A DNA stretch of 64,000 nucleotides from HdN1 sp964473645 (GTDB lineage: Bacteria; Pseudomonadota; Gammaproteobacteria; Pseudomonadales; Ketobacteraceae): contig CAYYPW010000011.1 in assembly GCA_964473645.1 (NCBI GenBank), positions 122,323-186,322 of the forward strand. Reading direction: 5' to 3'. Position numbers and translations under genes: made by a program. The notes under the pieces were generated by a model. It searched no databases. It was not told where the DNA came from and saw nothing but the letters and a program-made list of their open reading frames with translations. This document shows positions 8,428 through 18,042 of this stretch, piece after piece (within the stretch, counting starts at the first letter, position 1; each line of letters starts with the position of its first letter).

Positions 8428-9366
8428 ATGAAAGAAATATTTAATATGGCCGGTGATATCGCAGCACACTCGGTATGGGGAGTATCAAGTGGCGAGACGT
8501 TAATCCCTATTCTGGGTTCTGTGGATCAAAATAATCAGTCGCTTTTTCGACGCATTGCCTTCGATAGCGCCGAAGAGGCCCATCAGTTCGGTCAAACCAG
8601 TCTCGATAAAAATGAGAGCGGAGCCAAAGGAGGCGCATTTTCCGTTGATGGTTATATTACGCTCAAAAGCGGGAAAACCGATGCCCTGATTTTAGATGTC
8701 CGCGTTTATGGTGACGCACCCGGTAAAGCCACCATTGCTATCCCGTACCGACACGCTAAAAGTCCGCAAGGATTCGCGTTGTTTCGTCCAAAACTGATTT
8801 CACTGGAGGCCATTGATCAGTCCCAAGTAGACACCATCATGAATGCATTTTATGAGGGATTGGAAGCTCACGAGCAGGGCTACGAAATTTGGAAAAAACA
8901 CTATGTGGATGAAGGCGATGCATCAGCAAATGAGCCGTTTTCGAACACGGAATGGAATAGCTTGTTGAATGCACCCTTTGTGGTTTTTTTCGCAGTCGCC
9001 GCTTCGGACGGAAAGATTGACGACAAGGAAGCAAAAAAACTCGTCAGCATTATCGCTGCTTCGAAACAGCAAGCGAATGGGCTTTTCCAAAAGATATTGC
9101 TGGAAGGCTCTGCACACATTCCTCAATTTTTAAGCAAGCTTTCTCGCGGTGGTATAAACGTTATTGAAGAATTGACGCTGGTAAGTGAACTTGTAGACAG
9201 TAAACTAAGCCAGGAGAGTGCTGGTGAGTTCAAGCAGAGCTTGTACGCATTCGCCAAGCAAATCGCTGAATCTTCGGGTGGCTTATTCGGGTTTGGAAGT
9301 AAAATCAGTAAAGAAGAAAAGGCTGCATTGGCGGCCATTGCGCTGCTGTTGGAAATAAAACCGTAA
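8428..9366 (+). CDS. Uncharacterised protein with C-terminal TerB-like helical domain
   Basis: 312 aa, no signal peptide. Residues about 1-150 are a mixed alpha/beta region of unknown family. Residues about 185-312 look TerB-like: FVVFFAVAASDGKIDDKEAKK matches the acidic DGxID(D/E)xE metal-binding-like motif of TerB. The end, SKISKEEKAALAAIALLL, resembles the second half of that fold. TerB domains occur in tellurite and other envelope-stress systems, but no other ter gene is near. The gene follows the PPC lipoprotein after a hairpin and is probably transcribed separately. Cytoplasmic; role unknown. Confidence 0.7.
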   Translation: MKEIFNMAGDIAAHSVWGVSSGETLIPILGSVDQNNQSLFRRIAFDSAEEAHQFGQTSLDKNESGAKGGAFSVDGYITLKSGKTDALILDVRVYGDAPGKATIAIPYRHAKSPQGFALFRPKLISLEAIDQSQVDTIMNAFYEGLEAHEQGYEIWKKHYVDEGDASANEPFSNTEWNSLLNAPFVVFFAVAASDGKIDDKEAKKLVSIIAASKQQANGLFQKILLEGSAHIPQFLSKLSRGGINVIEELTLVSELVDSKLSQESAGEFKQSLYAFAKQIAESSGGLFGFGSKISKEEKAALAAIALLLEIKP

Positions 9367-9797
9367 TTGTGTAGCCGCCTTGCGCCGGGCACAACCATGC
9401 CTGGCGCATACCGTGTGCTGGCGGTTGGTTTCTTTAGTGCAGGTGTAAAAATATTGCTGGGCATTCTCGATGCGGAGTATCAATAAAACCATCAGAGATT
9501 CGCAATATAGAAAAGGCGATAGAACATTGCTGGATTCGGATTTTCTGATTTGCAGTGGGGGTAGGCTCCAGATGTTTTTAGTCTCATGAAATCGGGATCC
9601 GGTCAGCGAATAATGTTTAAAATGTTGAAAAACTCGATAGTTAAATTGTTTGATCTATAAGAGGAAGGTTGAGTTCTGGAAGATGCCTCAAATGGATTAA
9701 AAAGCTGTTAATCCTAGTTTTATCATATATACGGAAGTGTGTTGTCATTTTTAATGGGTGGCATTGATCTGAGAAATGAAATAAAAACGAGTTATAA
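9367..9797. other. 431-bp gap, AT-rich towards its 3' end
   Basis: No ORF with a plausible start and RBS on either strand. The second half is visibly richer in A and T and probably holds the promoter of the next lipoprotein. No repeat or strong hairpin was seen. Confidence 0.4.
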
Positions 9798-10385
9798 ATG
9801 AATAGATTTTCGCTTTTTATCATGTTGCTTGTTTCGCTAATTGGATGTGAAAAGCAAGACCCCCGTTCAGCTGCAGAACATTTTTGGGATGCGGTTTATT
9901 TAAATGATTGGAGGGAGGTAAAGGACTATGCTTCTGAATCAAGCGCGTCTTCGATCATCGTGACCGATGAGGTTTTGCCGTTGTCTGAGCTCAAAAAAAT
10001 TCGTATACATCATTTAAAGCTTCAGCAGATGGACGACGAAACCACAGATTCTGGTTATGAGTCTCAGGGTGGGCTTAGTGAATATACGCCCAACAAAAGG
10101 AATTTTGCGTTGGGCGACCCAATTGTGAAGCCAGATCAAATCATTATTCCGACTACGTTGTTTGCTGATTGGGAGGGCGGTAGATTAACCTGGCACCTTA
10201 ATACTCGTCTGATAAATGAATCTGGAAAATGGAAAGTCGACTTCATTTCTTTGAAATATAATCTTCTTCAGCAAATGGAGTCAGAAACAAGAGAGGTGTT
10301 AATGTCTGAAGCGCGAAATTTTAGCAGGACAGTTCGAGAAACCATTAGTGATTCTGTGGAGTCGATGACAGAGCAATTTAGGTGA
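9798..10385 (+). CDS. Hypothetical lipoprotein
   Basis: 195 aa. MNRFSLFIMLLVSLIGC gives a clear lipoprotein signal (Cys 17). The segment SAAEHFWDAVYLNDWREVKDYA just after it resembles the first helices of NTF2-like/DUF4878-type small lipoproteins. The rest is not recognised. It lies in an AT-richer accessory stretch between envelope proteins, with no obvious operon partners. Likely envelope-attached; no function can be assigned. Confidence 0.7.
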   Translation: MNRFSLFIMLLVSLIGCEKQDPRSAAEHFWDAVYLNDWREVKDYASESSASSIIVTDEVLPLSELKKIRIHHLKLQQMDDETTDSGYESQGGLSEYTPNKRNFALGDPIVKPDQIIIPTTLFADWEGGRLTWHLNTRLINESGKWKVDFISLKYNLLQQMESETREVLMSEARNFSRTVRETISDSVESMTEQFR

Positions 10386-10912
10386 GCGCCAGTCTGTATT
10401 TTTGAGGGAGGCTGCTGCGATGGGCTTTTCTTCTCGCGTTCATCCTTTTGCGGGAGCCCCATTTACAGTGGGTAATAAAGTTTGGACAGGGGCGGGTAGC
10501 TCGGGAGTTGGGCCCATGCCCGCCGTCAGTGGTAGTTTGGCGCTTTCGCCACAGCCACCGAGACACACCATGATTAACGTTGGTATCGAAATTTTGCGCA
10601 TGTATTTGACATCCTATTCACTGATTTTATCTGGATTACACCTCAATGCCTTAATGTTGGATTAACGAGAAGGTTGAGCTATGAGTCTAAGCCTTGGTGT
10701 CTATTCTCCGCTACTGAAATATAAATTGAAAAATGTACATGGAGGTTGCATAAATTTTACAAAAAATTGAAACCAAAGGCAGATTATTACTAATAAATCT
10801 AGTTTCGTTTGGATCCAAATATTTTCTCCGCTTGGTATTGTGATGATCTCAGTGTGCTGGCATGGAATTTGTAAGTGCCAAGGGGCGTTCGCATAACTGA
10901 AAGGAGTAATTT
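10386..10912. other. 527-bp gap without a confident gene
   Basis: It holds a GC-richer patch at about 10400-10570, open in two overlapping frames (one 87-codon frame from 10402), but without a recognisable product and with a proline/serine-biased translation. The remainder is AT-rich and presumably contains the promoter of the small exported protein at 10913. The patch may be a decayed fragment of something inserted. Confidence 0.4.
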
Positions 10913-11173
10913 ATGGTAAGGCTTAAAATTCTGGGGTTTACAGGCCTCATTGTTGCTCTAACGAGTGGTGTGTTTGCTTCAATGGAGGGTAGCTATGATC
11001 GTGATACAAAGCATGGTTACGTGCAAAGGGATACCATTCGTGACGATGTGCTGAAAAATGAAGTATCGAGAAAAAATGAGAATTTCAATACCAGCATCCC
11101 TGATGTCGATGACGGAGATGAAATAGTAAACGTTGTGAAACGCAAAGGGTCGGAAAGAGCTTCCAGCGATTGA
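10913..11173 (+). CDS. Small exported hypothetical protein
   Basis: 86 aa. Good RBS (GAAAGGAG) seven bases before the ATG and a signal peptide MVRLKILGFTGLIVALTSG with likely cleavage after VFA. The mature part, about 63 residues, is highly charged with DDGDE and KRKGSE segments and no cysteines. No family recognised. It sits alone between short intergenic regions. Confidence 0.6.
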   Translation: MVRLKILGFTGLIVALTSGVFASMEGSYDRDTKHGYVQRDTIRDDVLKNEVSRKNENFNTSIPDVDDGDEIVNVVKRKGSERASSD

Positions 11174-11293
11174 TTCTCAAAGTGATCGAAACTATGTTCG
11201 CTCTTTATTTGCTTAGGTGTTTGTGAATACCGAGTGGTTTTGATTAAAATTTGTAGAACCTTTATTAAGATTACTGTTTCAACAATTGATCGT

Positions 11294-11308
11294 TATATTG
11301 CCAATATA
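11294..11308. promoter_or_regulatory. 15-bp palindrome upstream of the DUF3014 gene
   Basis: TATATTGCCAATATA is a perfect inverted repeat around one central base, about 75 bases before the start at 11384. It is a candidate operator; no cognate regulator can be named. Confidence 0.4.
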
Positions 11309-11383
11309 GTGCACTCGGTGTGTAAAGCGCTAATTTTTCTGTAAAATCGGTGTCAAACTCTGGAGACTCTGGAGGAGCGTATC

Positions 11384-12196
11384 ATGCAGAAGTTAGCGGT
11401 TACTATTTTTGCGATTCTGGCATTCACCGTTATGGGGTTTGGGGTTTGGTCGCTTGTAGAATTACAGCCTCAACCTCGCCCGCTAATGCGAGATCCCGAA
11501 ACGGGCCGACTTTTCTCACCCGAAGTTCGTCCTGAAACCTATCCTGTCCGGCGTGAGACGCCGAAATCCTATGTTAACCTTCCTGAGGTGAGCGTTAGTG
11601 GTGACATTGAGCCACCTGCAGTGCTTGCGCCTGTGCAGCTTGATAAGAGCGATGAGGCTGTGCTGAGTGCGGCGCGTGATCTCGATCCTGAATTAGCCCA
11701 GTGGCTTTTGTCAAAGGAACAGGTGCGAAAATGGGTCACTCTTGTCAATCTCGCTGCCGATGGCCATATTCCGTTAAAAAATCGACCATTAGAGTATCCG
11801 TTAGCGCCTTTCAAGGTCGCGGAAAGAGATGGTAGGCAGTGGATGGATGCTGCTAATTTTCAACGAGCAAATAGGCTGATTGATAATGTGGTATTGATTT
11901 CACCTGAAAAGCTAGCAGGTTACCTTCACGCGTGGGGGCCTTTGTTGCAGCAAGCGCAGAACGAACTGGGGGTTAACAAACCGTTTCGCGACCAACTATT
12001 GCGCGCAATCGATCGAGTGCTAACAGTACAACCGAGAAAGGAAGAATTTGAATTGGTGCAAGGTGAGCGCCGTTATCTCTACGCAGACCCGGCATTGGAA
12101 AAGGCCACAGGTGTTGAACGGTTGATGTGGAGGTTGGGTTCTGAAAATACCTTGAAGATTCAGGCTTATCTTTCTGAACTCAAAGCCCTGTTGTAA
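11384..12196 (+). CDS. DUF3014-family membrane-anchored protein
   Basis: 270 aa. One N-terminal membrane helix (VTIFAILAFTVMGFGVWSLV), then a proline-rich linker (about 28-80) and a periplasmic domain with LDPELAQWLLSKEQVRKWV, NRPLEYPLAPFKV and LLRAIDRVLTVQP, as in DUF3014 proteins. GGAGGAG lies upstream of the ATG. Function unknown. It ends 42 bases before the converging BrkB/YihY gene. Confidence 0.82.
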   Translation: MQKLAVTIFAILAFTVMGFGVWSLVELQPQPRPLMRDPETGRLFSPEVRPETYPVRRETPKSYVNLPEVSVSGDIEPPAVLAPVQLDKSDEAVLSAARDLDPELAQWLLSKEQVRKWVTLVNLAADGHIPLKNRPLEYPLAPFKVAERDGRQWMDAANFQRANRLIDNVVLISPEKLAGYLHAWGPLLQQAQNELGVNKPFRDQLLRAIDRVLTVQPRKEEFELVQGERRYLYADPALEKATGVERLMWRLGSENTLKIQAYLSELKALL

Positions 12197-12238
12197 AAGA
12201 GCGTATTTGCAAGTGTCCTAAATCTACAGATGGGATGA

Positions 12239-13111
12239 TTACTGGGGAAATTTTCTTTCGCCCAGATGCTTCCCGTTTTCTGAATGGCGCTCAATTACCA
12301 CATTTATTTCGGCGCCAAATAAGAAGACTGCGGCGGAAAGGTAGAAGTAAAACAGTAAAATAATAATGGCGCCGATGCTGCCATAGGTGGCGTTATAATC
12401 TGCAAAATTATGTACATACCAATTGAAACCCAGCGATGCAGTGATCCATCCTGTGACTGAAATCAAGGCGCCTGGAACGATAAATTTAATTTTTTGTTCA
12501 ACATCCGGCATTATTCCATACACGATAATGAAGGTGACCACCATGAATAGGCTTGCGATCGGCCAGCGCAACCACGTCCAAAGAATGATAATGTACTGTT
12601 CCATGCCCACTTGTCGCGCGATCCAATTTAATACGGACGGCCCCGTCACCATTAGGGCCGCAGCAGATAACATTAATATTGCCAATCCAATGGTGTAAAA
12701 AACCGAGAGTGATATAACCTTCCAAGCTGGTCGGCTTTCAATCACGTCATAGGCATTGTTTAGTGCCGTCATCGTAGATCGAATTCCAGCCGATGCCGAC
12801 CATAGTGAAATAATAATGCCTGTTGAAAGTAGTCCAGCCTGACTTTTTTGCAGCTGAAGAATAACATTGTTTACTTCATCCAAGGCTTGTAAGGGCATTA
12901 GGACAGCTGCTTGTTGCTGTAGCCAAGAGATAAAATCGGGAAGATGTAAAAACCCAATCAAAGCCATCAGGAAAATCAAGAAGGGAAACAGTGAGAATAA
13001 GGCCTGGTAGGCTAAAGCCGACGCGTAGGAAGGCATATCATCATCTAAAAATTCTTTGATTGCCTGTTTTACCAATTCGATAAAGGAAAGGCCCTGCAAG
13101 TATTGCGACAA
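12239..13111 (-). CDS. YihY/BrkB-family inner-membrane protein (UPF0761)
   Basis: 290 aa with six predicted membrane helices. Family markers include MPSYASALAYQALFSLFPFL near residues 26-46, SASAGIRSTMTALNNAYDV, and FADYNATYGSIGAIIILLFYFY followed by FLFGAEIN near the C-terminus. It was once thought to be RNase BN; the family is now regarded as membrane proteins of unclear function. The start codon appears to be TTG at 13111. Divergent from the AsmA-family gene. Confidence 0.92.
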   Translation of the reverse strand: MSQYLQGLSFIELVKQAIKEFLDDDMPSYASALAYQALFSLFPFLIFLMALIGFLHLPDFISWLQQQAAVLMPLQALDEVNNVILQLQKSQAGLLSTGIIISLWSASAGIRSTMTALNNAYDVIESRPAWKVISLSVFYTIGLAILMLSAAALMVTGPSVLNWIARQVGMEQYIIILWTWLRWPIASLFMVVTFIIVYGIMPDVEQKIKFIVPGALISVTGWITASLGFNWYVHNFADYNATYGSIGAIIILLFYFYLSAAVFLFGAEINVVIERHSENGKHLGERKFPQ

Positions 13112-13302
13112 TTTCTGTGCTCCATTGCGCGTGTGCGCGTGCTTGTCTCATTTCTATCCGCTTTTTTTTCACGATATAGAGTTTAGACCGAAATTTGCCA
13201 TTTTAGTGTCGAGAGCACTGTTGCCAACGTTTGTTGTCTAATGTCATTGGTGCCTTCGTGGTCGCGTTGTATTCGGTAAGTGCAGGAGATGCGACGAATA
13301 TT

Positions 13303-15393
13303 ATGATAAATAATAACTTATCTTCTTCTAACGGTAGGGCTATTGCAACTGGTATTACCTTGTTGTTTGTGGTGGTTGTAGCCGTTGGAACGTGTGAAGC
13401 CATTGGCTGGCCATTCTTGCGAGAGCCGCTGCGCAAACAGATGAGTATGATGCTGAATCGACCTGTTGTGCTAAGCGATGCGTTCAGAATTCGCTTTTTT
13501 GGTTCAATTCGTGTGGATTCCAATTTGGTAAGAATTCGTGATCTCGCGAAAGATAGACGGGAATCAACAGAAGAGAAGTCTATTGATTATAAAGAAGTCG
13601 CCAAGGGGGCTGGCATTCCTGCTGAGGTTTCACCTGATCTTTTTAAAGCCAAGAATCTGCACATTGCTCTATCTTATGGTGCTGTTTTTAGTTTTATCCG
13701 CTCACCTGGTACGTCAGGCATTGATATCGAGGCGTTTGAAGTGGAGACGTTGAATGCCTATCTCGTGCGAGATAATGACGGCAACTCAAATTGGAATATT
13801 AAAGAGAAAACGACAAAGGACACTCCATCAGCACCGGTAAGAATTCCTAATTTTGACAAATTATTGATTGAAGAAGGTAAAATTATATTCGACGATAAAT
13901 TGGAGAAAATTAGAGTTGCTGTTGATATTAGCACCCATGAAGGTGGCCAATCGGCTGGGAGAAAGGGGATGCGAGTCAATGCCAAAGGCAGCTATAAAGA
14001 TCGATCCTTTGCAATGAGATTGACTTCCTCGGGGATATTACCACTGATAGCACCTCCCAATGCTGCTATGCCTGTGCCCATCAATGTAACGCTCACGTCC
14101 AGTAGTGCCACGCTTAAGTTTGATGGTACGGTCATTGATTTACTTATACTCAAAGGGCTTGATGGCCAACTATCCGTGGCGGGCCCCTCGCTTGCGACGG
14201 TAGGTGACCTTGTCGGCATAACATTGCCTGCTACCACCAATTTTTCATTGGGAGGTCAGCTGAAGAGGACTGATGACGTTTGGTCACTAGAAAAAGCTCG
14301 GCTCGATGTAGGAGAAAGTCATTTGCGTGGTAATTTCACTTTCGATCGACATCCGAAAGTGCCTTTGCTGAGCGGTGAACTCAACGGGAATCCATTAGTG
14401 CTGGCTGATCTTGCACCGGCATTTGGTGCCCCGGCCCAGGAAGAAGCGGGCACTGAAGTGACGACTGGGCAAGTGCTGCCGCAGCGTGAATTCGACATCC
14501 CCTCACTGCGTGCAATGAATGCCAATATCAAGCTTCGCTTGCAGAAAGTCAGCCTCGGGCGCCTTTTTGCACGCCCCCTACAGCCGCTCGAAGGGGATTT
14601 GAAAATGCATGACGGTGTGCTGAGCATTTCTCATTTGCTTGCACGAACGGCAGATGGGCAGTTGAGTGGCAGTTTCTCAATCGATAGCAATGCGTCTCCC
14701 GCGTTGTGGAAAACAGATCTCAGCTGGGCCGACATATTGATTGAGAAATGGTTTGTTTCTAATAAGGAACTAACTTCCAACGCCGAAGCGTCGAGTGAAG
14801 CGAAAATGACCAATTATGTAACCGGTACATTGCATGGGAACGCTAAGTTTGACGGCGCAGGAAATTCCACCGCAAGTATGTTGGGTTCACTGAATGGAAA
14901 CGCACGCACCTGGATCAAGGACGGTAAAATATCAAATTTGACAGTAGAGCTGATGGGGCTGGATGTCGCCCAAGGATTGGGTGTTTTTATTTCTGGCGAT
15001 CAGCTCTTAAGCATGCGCTGCGCCATTTTTAGCTTGAATGCGCATCATGGTCAATTAACGCCTGATGTTGCAATTATCGATACCGCAGATACCACGATAC
15101 TTCTCACGGGTGCTTTGTCTCTTGCCAGTGAAGAAATGAATTTAAGACTGGTGGCTCAGCCCAAAGATGTCAGTCCGCTGACCCTGCGTGTGCCATTGAA
15201 GCTAGAAGGTAAACTGTCTGATCCCAGTATACGGCCAGAGTCAAAACCACTGGGTAGAAAAATTTTACGCTCAGTGGTACTTGGGCTGATTCAACCACTT
15301 GCTGCGATTATTCCAATGATAGATATGGGTGAAGACAATATTAAATATAATTGTAAGAATGCCTTGGACGAATTAAATCTATACAAAGAATAG
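13303..15393 (+). CDS. AsmA-family protein
   Basis: 696 aa from ATG 13303; an upstream in-frame TTG at 13231 is possible. N-terminal helix GITLLFVVVVAVGTCEAIGW, then the AsmA start pattern LREPLRKQMSMMLNRPVVL. The long body is beta-rich. The C-terminal AsmA domain (about 480-640) shows NGNARTWIKDGKISNLTVELMG-type sequence, LTGALSLASEEMNLRLVAQPKDVSPL and LKLEGKLSDPSIRPE. AsmA-like proteins span the periplasm and are implicated in phospholipid transport to the outer membrane. Convergent with egtD. Confidence 0.9.
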   Translation: MINNNLSSSNGRAIATGITLLFVVVVAVGTCEAIGWPFLREPLRKQMSMMLNRPVVLSDAFRIRFFGSIRVDSNLVRIRDLAKDRRESTEEKSIDYKEVAKGAGIPAEVSPDLFKAKNLHIALSYGAVFSFIRSPGTSGIDIEAFEVETLNAYLVRDNDGNSNWNIKEKTTKDTPSAPVRIPNFDKLLIEEGKIIFDDKLEKIRVAVDISTHEGGQSAGRKGMRVNAKGSYKDRSFAMRLTSSGILPLIAPPNAAMPVPINVTLTSSSATLKFDGTVIDLLILKGLDGQLSVAGPSLATVGDLVGITLPATTNFSLGGQLKRTDDVWSLEKARLDVGESHLRGNFTFDRHPKVPLLSGELNGNPLVLADLAPAFGAPAQEEAGTEVTTGQVLPQREFDIPSLRAMNANIKLRLQKVSLGRLFARPLQPLEGDLKMHDGVLSISHLLARTADGQLSGSFSIDSNASPALWKTDLSWADILIEKWFVSNKELTSNAEASSEAKMTNYVTGTLHGNAKFDGAGNSTASMLGSLNGNARTWIKDGKISNLTVELMGLDVAQGLGVFISGDQLLSMRCAIFSLNAHHGQLTPDVAIIDTADTTILLTGALSLASEEMNLRLVAQPKDVSPLTLRVPLKLEGKLSDPSIRPESKPLGRKILRSVVLGLIQPLAAIIPMIDMGEDNIKYNCKNALDELNLYKE

Positions 15394-15441
15394 ACTTAAA
15401 CATGAATAATTCGCTTTATTAGTAAAGCTGCACCGCCCGTT

Positions 15442-16407
15442 CTATGGCGGAGCTTGTAGCCAATGCAAACTGAAAAGGCCTTCTTTATCGCACCATATGG
15501 GGCCAGGGATGAATCCTGCAGCTTGCGCCATACGGCGAATTCCCTTTAAGGTGAATTTATAGGAATTTTCTGTATGCAAGGTTTCTCCTTCATCAATATC
15601 ATACCATTCATTCTGAATGCGTATTTGTTGCTGGCACCTGCTCATCAAATGCATCTCAATGCGTTGCATAGGTGCATTGTAGAAGGCGTAATGCGAGAAT
15701 TTATTGATATCGAAGTTTGCAGCTAACTCTCTATTGGCTCTCTCCAGCAAATTCAAATTGAATTGTGCCGTAATTCCTTGAGAATCGTTATAGGCGGCGT
15801 GCAATAGATGGGGTGCCTTGATCAGGTCGACACCCAATATGAGTGCGCCACCTCTTAAGACATTCGCGGCCATACGCAAAAATGCATTCGCTTCGCGAGG
15901 TGTAAAGTTTCCGATGGTCGATCCTGGAAAGAATCCAATTCTTTTGGATTGGGTGGAACACGGCGCTGGTAAAGTAAGAGGGCGTGTATAATCGGCTATA
16001 AGCGGGTGGATATCCAGTGAGGGATGGTCGCCTTGCAAGAGAGCGCAAGAAGCATGAAGGTGGTCACCTGATATATCAATAGGAATATAGCGTGATGGCG
16101 CTTGCATGGCATCCAATAACATTCTTACTTTATGCAAGGAGCCGGCACCGAATTCCACCAGTTCTGCCCGTGGCCCCATCAGTTCAGCCATCTCATGGGC
16201 TTTTCGGCGTAAAATACTTAATTCGGTACGCGTTGGATAATACTCTGGCAAACTGCAAATTTGATCAAAGAGAGCTGAGCCTTTAGCGTCGTAAAAATAT
16301 TTGGGGGAAATGCTACGCGGCCTGGATCGCAACGCCGTTGCGAGGTCACAAGCGAAATCGTCACTATTCGGTGTTATTTTTAAATGCAGGTTGGTTTTCA
16401 GTTTCAT
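15442..16407 (-). CDS. egtD: L-histidine N-alpha-methyltransferase, ergothioneine biosynthesis
   Basis: 321 aa. It trimethylates histidine to hercynine using S-adenosylmethionine. Family motifs: SPKYFYDAKGSALFDQICSLPEYYPTRTE near the N-terminus, LVEFGAGSLHKVRMLLDA for SAM binding, and FFPGSTIGNFTPREANAFL, with a C-terminal FSLHWLQ. The start at 16407 is chosen because it overlaps the egtB stop by four bases (ATGA); a 12-codon longer frame would run further into egtB. Translationally coupled to egtB. Confidence 0.95.
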   Translation of the reverse strand: MKLKTNLHLKITPNSDDFACDLATALRSRPRSISPKYFYDAKGSALFDQICSLPEYYPTRTELSILRRKAHEMAELMGPRAELVEFGAGSLHKVRMLLDAMQAPSRYIPIDISGDHLHASCALLQGDHPSLDIHPLIADYTRPLTLPAPCSTQSKRIGFFPGSTIGNFTPREANAFLRMAANVLRGGALILGVDLIKAPHLLHAAYNDSQGITAQFNLNLLERANRELAANFDINKFSHYAFYNAPMQRIEMHLMSRCQQQIRIQNEWYDIDEGETLHTENSYKFTLKGIRRMAQAAGFIPGPIWCDKEGLFSLHWLQAPP

Positions 16408-17645
16408 CGGTCCCTCGCTAGTCGAATACCTGAGAACTGCCATCTCGCTGCAGGCGGAAAAAAGTTTCTGTAAGTAACGCGTGTGTGCCCTTCTGGTGTC
16501 GCAAAACTACCGCCTCTCAATACTAACTGCCCCACCATAAACTTGCCGTTATATTCACTCGCAACCCCATCGAGGGGTTTAAAACCGGGGTATGGGTCGT
16601 AGGAAGAGCGCGTCCATTGCCAAGCGTGTGATGTTAGTTGGGTTATGTCGTGATGCTGGCTGGCCGCTTCCCATTCAAATTCAGTAGGCAAGCGCACACC
16701 TGACCATTCAGCAAAAGCGGCGGCTTCATAAAAACTTAGATTCATCACCGGCTGATCGGGTTCCAAAACATGCACACCGTCTAGCCCGTATACCTGCCAT
16801 GCCTGTGCCGGCGCTCGCCAATCGCCAGGCGGGAGCCAGTACAAGGGGGCTCGCCATTGTTGCGATTGAACAGCGGCCCAACCCTCTGATAACCAAAATT
16901 CGGCGCGCTGATAACCCCCGTCCATGATGAACTCAAGATATTCTCCACAAGTGACCAATCGGTGGGCTATTTCGAATGACGAAAGTAACACGTCATGCGT
17001 GGGCTTCTCATTATCGAAAGCGAAGCTGTCGCCTTTATGTCCGATTTGCTTTATGCCCTTGGGAATTTCCAACCAATGTATATTTGAAGGTTTATTTGGC
17101 TGGGAGGGTGGCTTTATTGTGGCTCTATAGGCAGGCAATAGAGGATTGCAGGAAAAAGCGTGCACTATGTCAGTCACCATCAATTCTTGGTGTTGTTGTT
17201 CATGATGGATGCCCAGGGTAATCAGCGGTTCCAATTTAGCTAACAGTGCGCTGCTGCATGTCGCCAGCAGCTCCTTCATTGCTATATCGATCTGTTCTCG
17301 ATAATTGCGAATATCTTCAATTGTCGGCCGAGTTAGTAACCCTCTTTGGGGGCGAGGGTGCCTCTCTCCCAACGACTCATAGTAAGAGTTAAATAAATAA
17401 TGATACCGAGGATTGAAAGGTTCAAACGATTTCAAAAAGGGTTTAAGTACCAGGGTCTCGAAAAACCAGGTGGTATGTGCCAAATGCCATTTGATTGGGC
17501 TGGCATCAGGCATGGATTGAACATTTTGATCCTCAGCGGAGAGATGTTCTGTCAGAAATAAGCTATAGCGTCTAACTGCTTCATATTGCTTTGCTAGTTC
17601 ATGCTGAGTGATGCGACAGGCTTTGGTTGTATCCATAGTTAGCAT
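16404..17645 (-). CDS. egtB: Ergothioneine biosynthesis sulfoxide synthase EgtB
   Basis: 413 aa. A non-haem iron enzyme that joins hercynine to a thiol donor with oxygen. The N-terminal DinB-like part has WHLAHTTWF and HHEQQHQEL, which supply the three iron-binding histidines. The C-terminal FGE-sulfatase-like domain has LPTEFEWEAA, WQWTRSSYDPYPGFKP, VLRGGSFAT and YRNFFPP. First gene of an egtB-egtD pair; egtA, egtC and egtE are not adjacent. This fits the variant in which cysteine rather than gamma-glutamylcysteine is the donor, but that is inference. Confidence 0.95.
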   Translation of the reverse strand: MLTMDTTKACRITQHELAKQYEAVRRYSLFLTEHLSAEDQNVQSMPDASPIKWHLAHTTWFFETLVLKPFLKSFEPFNPRYHYLFNSYYESLGERHPRPQRGLLTRPTIEDIRNYREQIDIAMKELLATCSSALLAKLEPLITLGIHHEQQHQELMVTDIVHAFSCNPLLPAYRATIKPPSQPNKPSNIHWLEIPKGIKQIGHKGDSFAFDNEKPTHDVLLSSFEIAHRLVTCGEYLEFIMDGGYQRAEFWLSEGWAAVQSQQWRAPLYWLPPGDWRAPAQAWQVYGLDGVHVLEPDQPVMNLSFYEAAAFAEWSGVRLPTEFEWEAASQHHDITQLTSHAWQWTRSSYDPYPGFKPLDGVASEYNGKFMVGQLVLRGGSFATPEGHTRVTYRNFFPPAARWQFSGIRLARDR

Positions 17646-18042
17646 CGACTTATTTGTAGTTGATTTCAGCCCCGTTGACTACTCGATTGCTTGATGCTTT
17701 GATGAATGCAGCGTATGTGCATCGTTATAATCGCTGAAGCGATACGCCAGCGAATTTGATTTCTTTTACTCTATGGGATGCTTGATGCTTAGTCTATTAA
17801 AATGTATGACCGTTTAACATTTTTAAAGTTCGCAGGGGTTGATTTTTGAGCAGTTCGCAATATTCTCTGCTTGTGACGACGATTGCAGCCAGCGAGCGCA
17901 GCTGTAGATTGCTGCTGTAGATTGCTGCTGGAGATTGCTGCTGGAGATTACCGCTGGAAAGTGCGATGCTCCGCGAAAGATTAGGTAACCCTCATCTGAG
18001 GTGGTAAAATTATAACTTTAGATCTTATGCGGTGGGTAATGA
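17646..18042. other. 397-bp gap with a 13-bp tandem repeat
   Basis: No gene seen. The upstream half should carry the egtB promoter. The repeat at 17905-17956 is listed separately. Confidence 0.45.
17905..17956. repeat. 13-bp tandem repeat, four units
   Basis: Units TAGATTGCTGCTG, TAGATTGCTGCTG, GAGATTGCTGCTG and GAGATTACCGCTG follow without gaps. They lie between the egtB start and the 3' end of the acyltransferase gene, outside any ORF. Confidence 0.8.

Noticed and set aside
10402..10665. 87-codon ORF, MREAAAMGFSSRVHPF and onward
   Set aside because: No recognisable family, proline/serine-biased, reads through a GC-rich patch open in several frames; no convincing RBS. Left as a possible decayed fragment.
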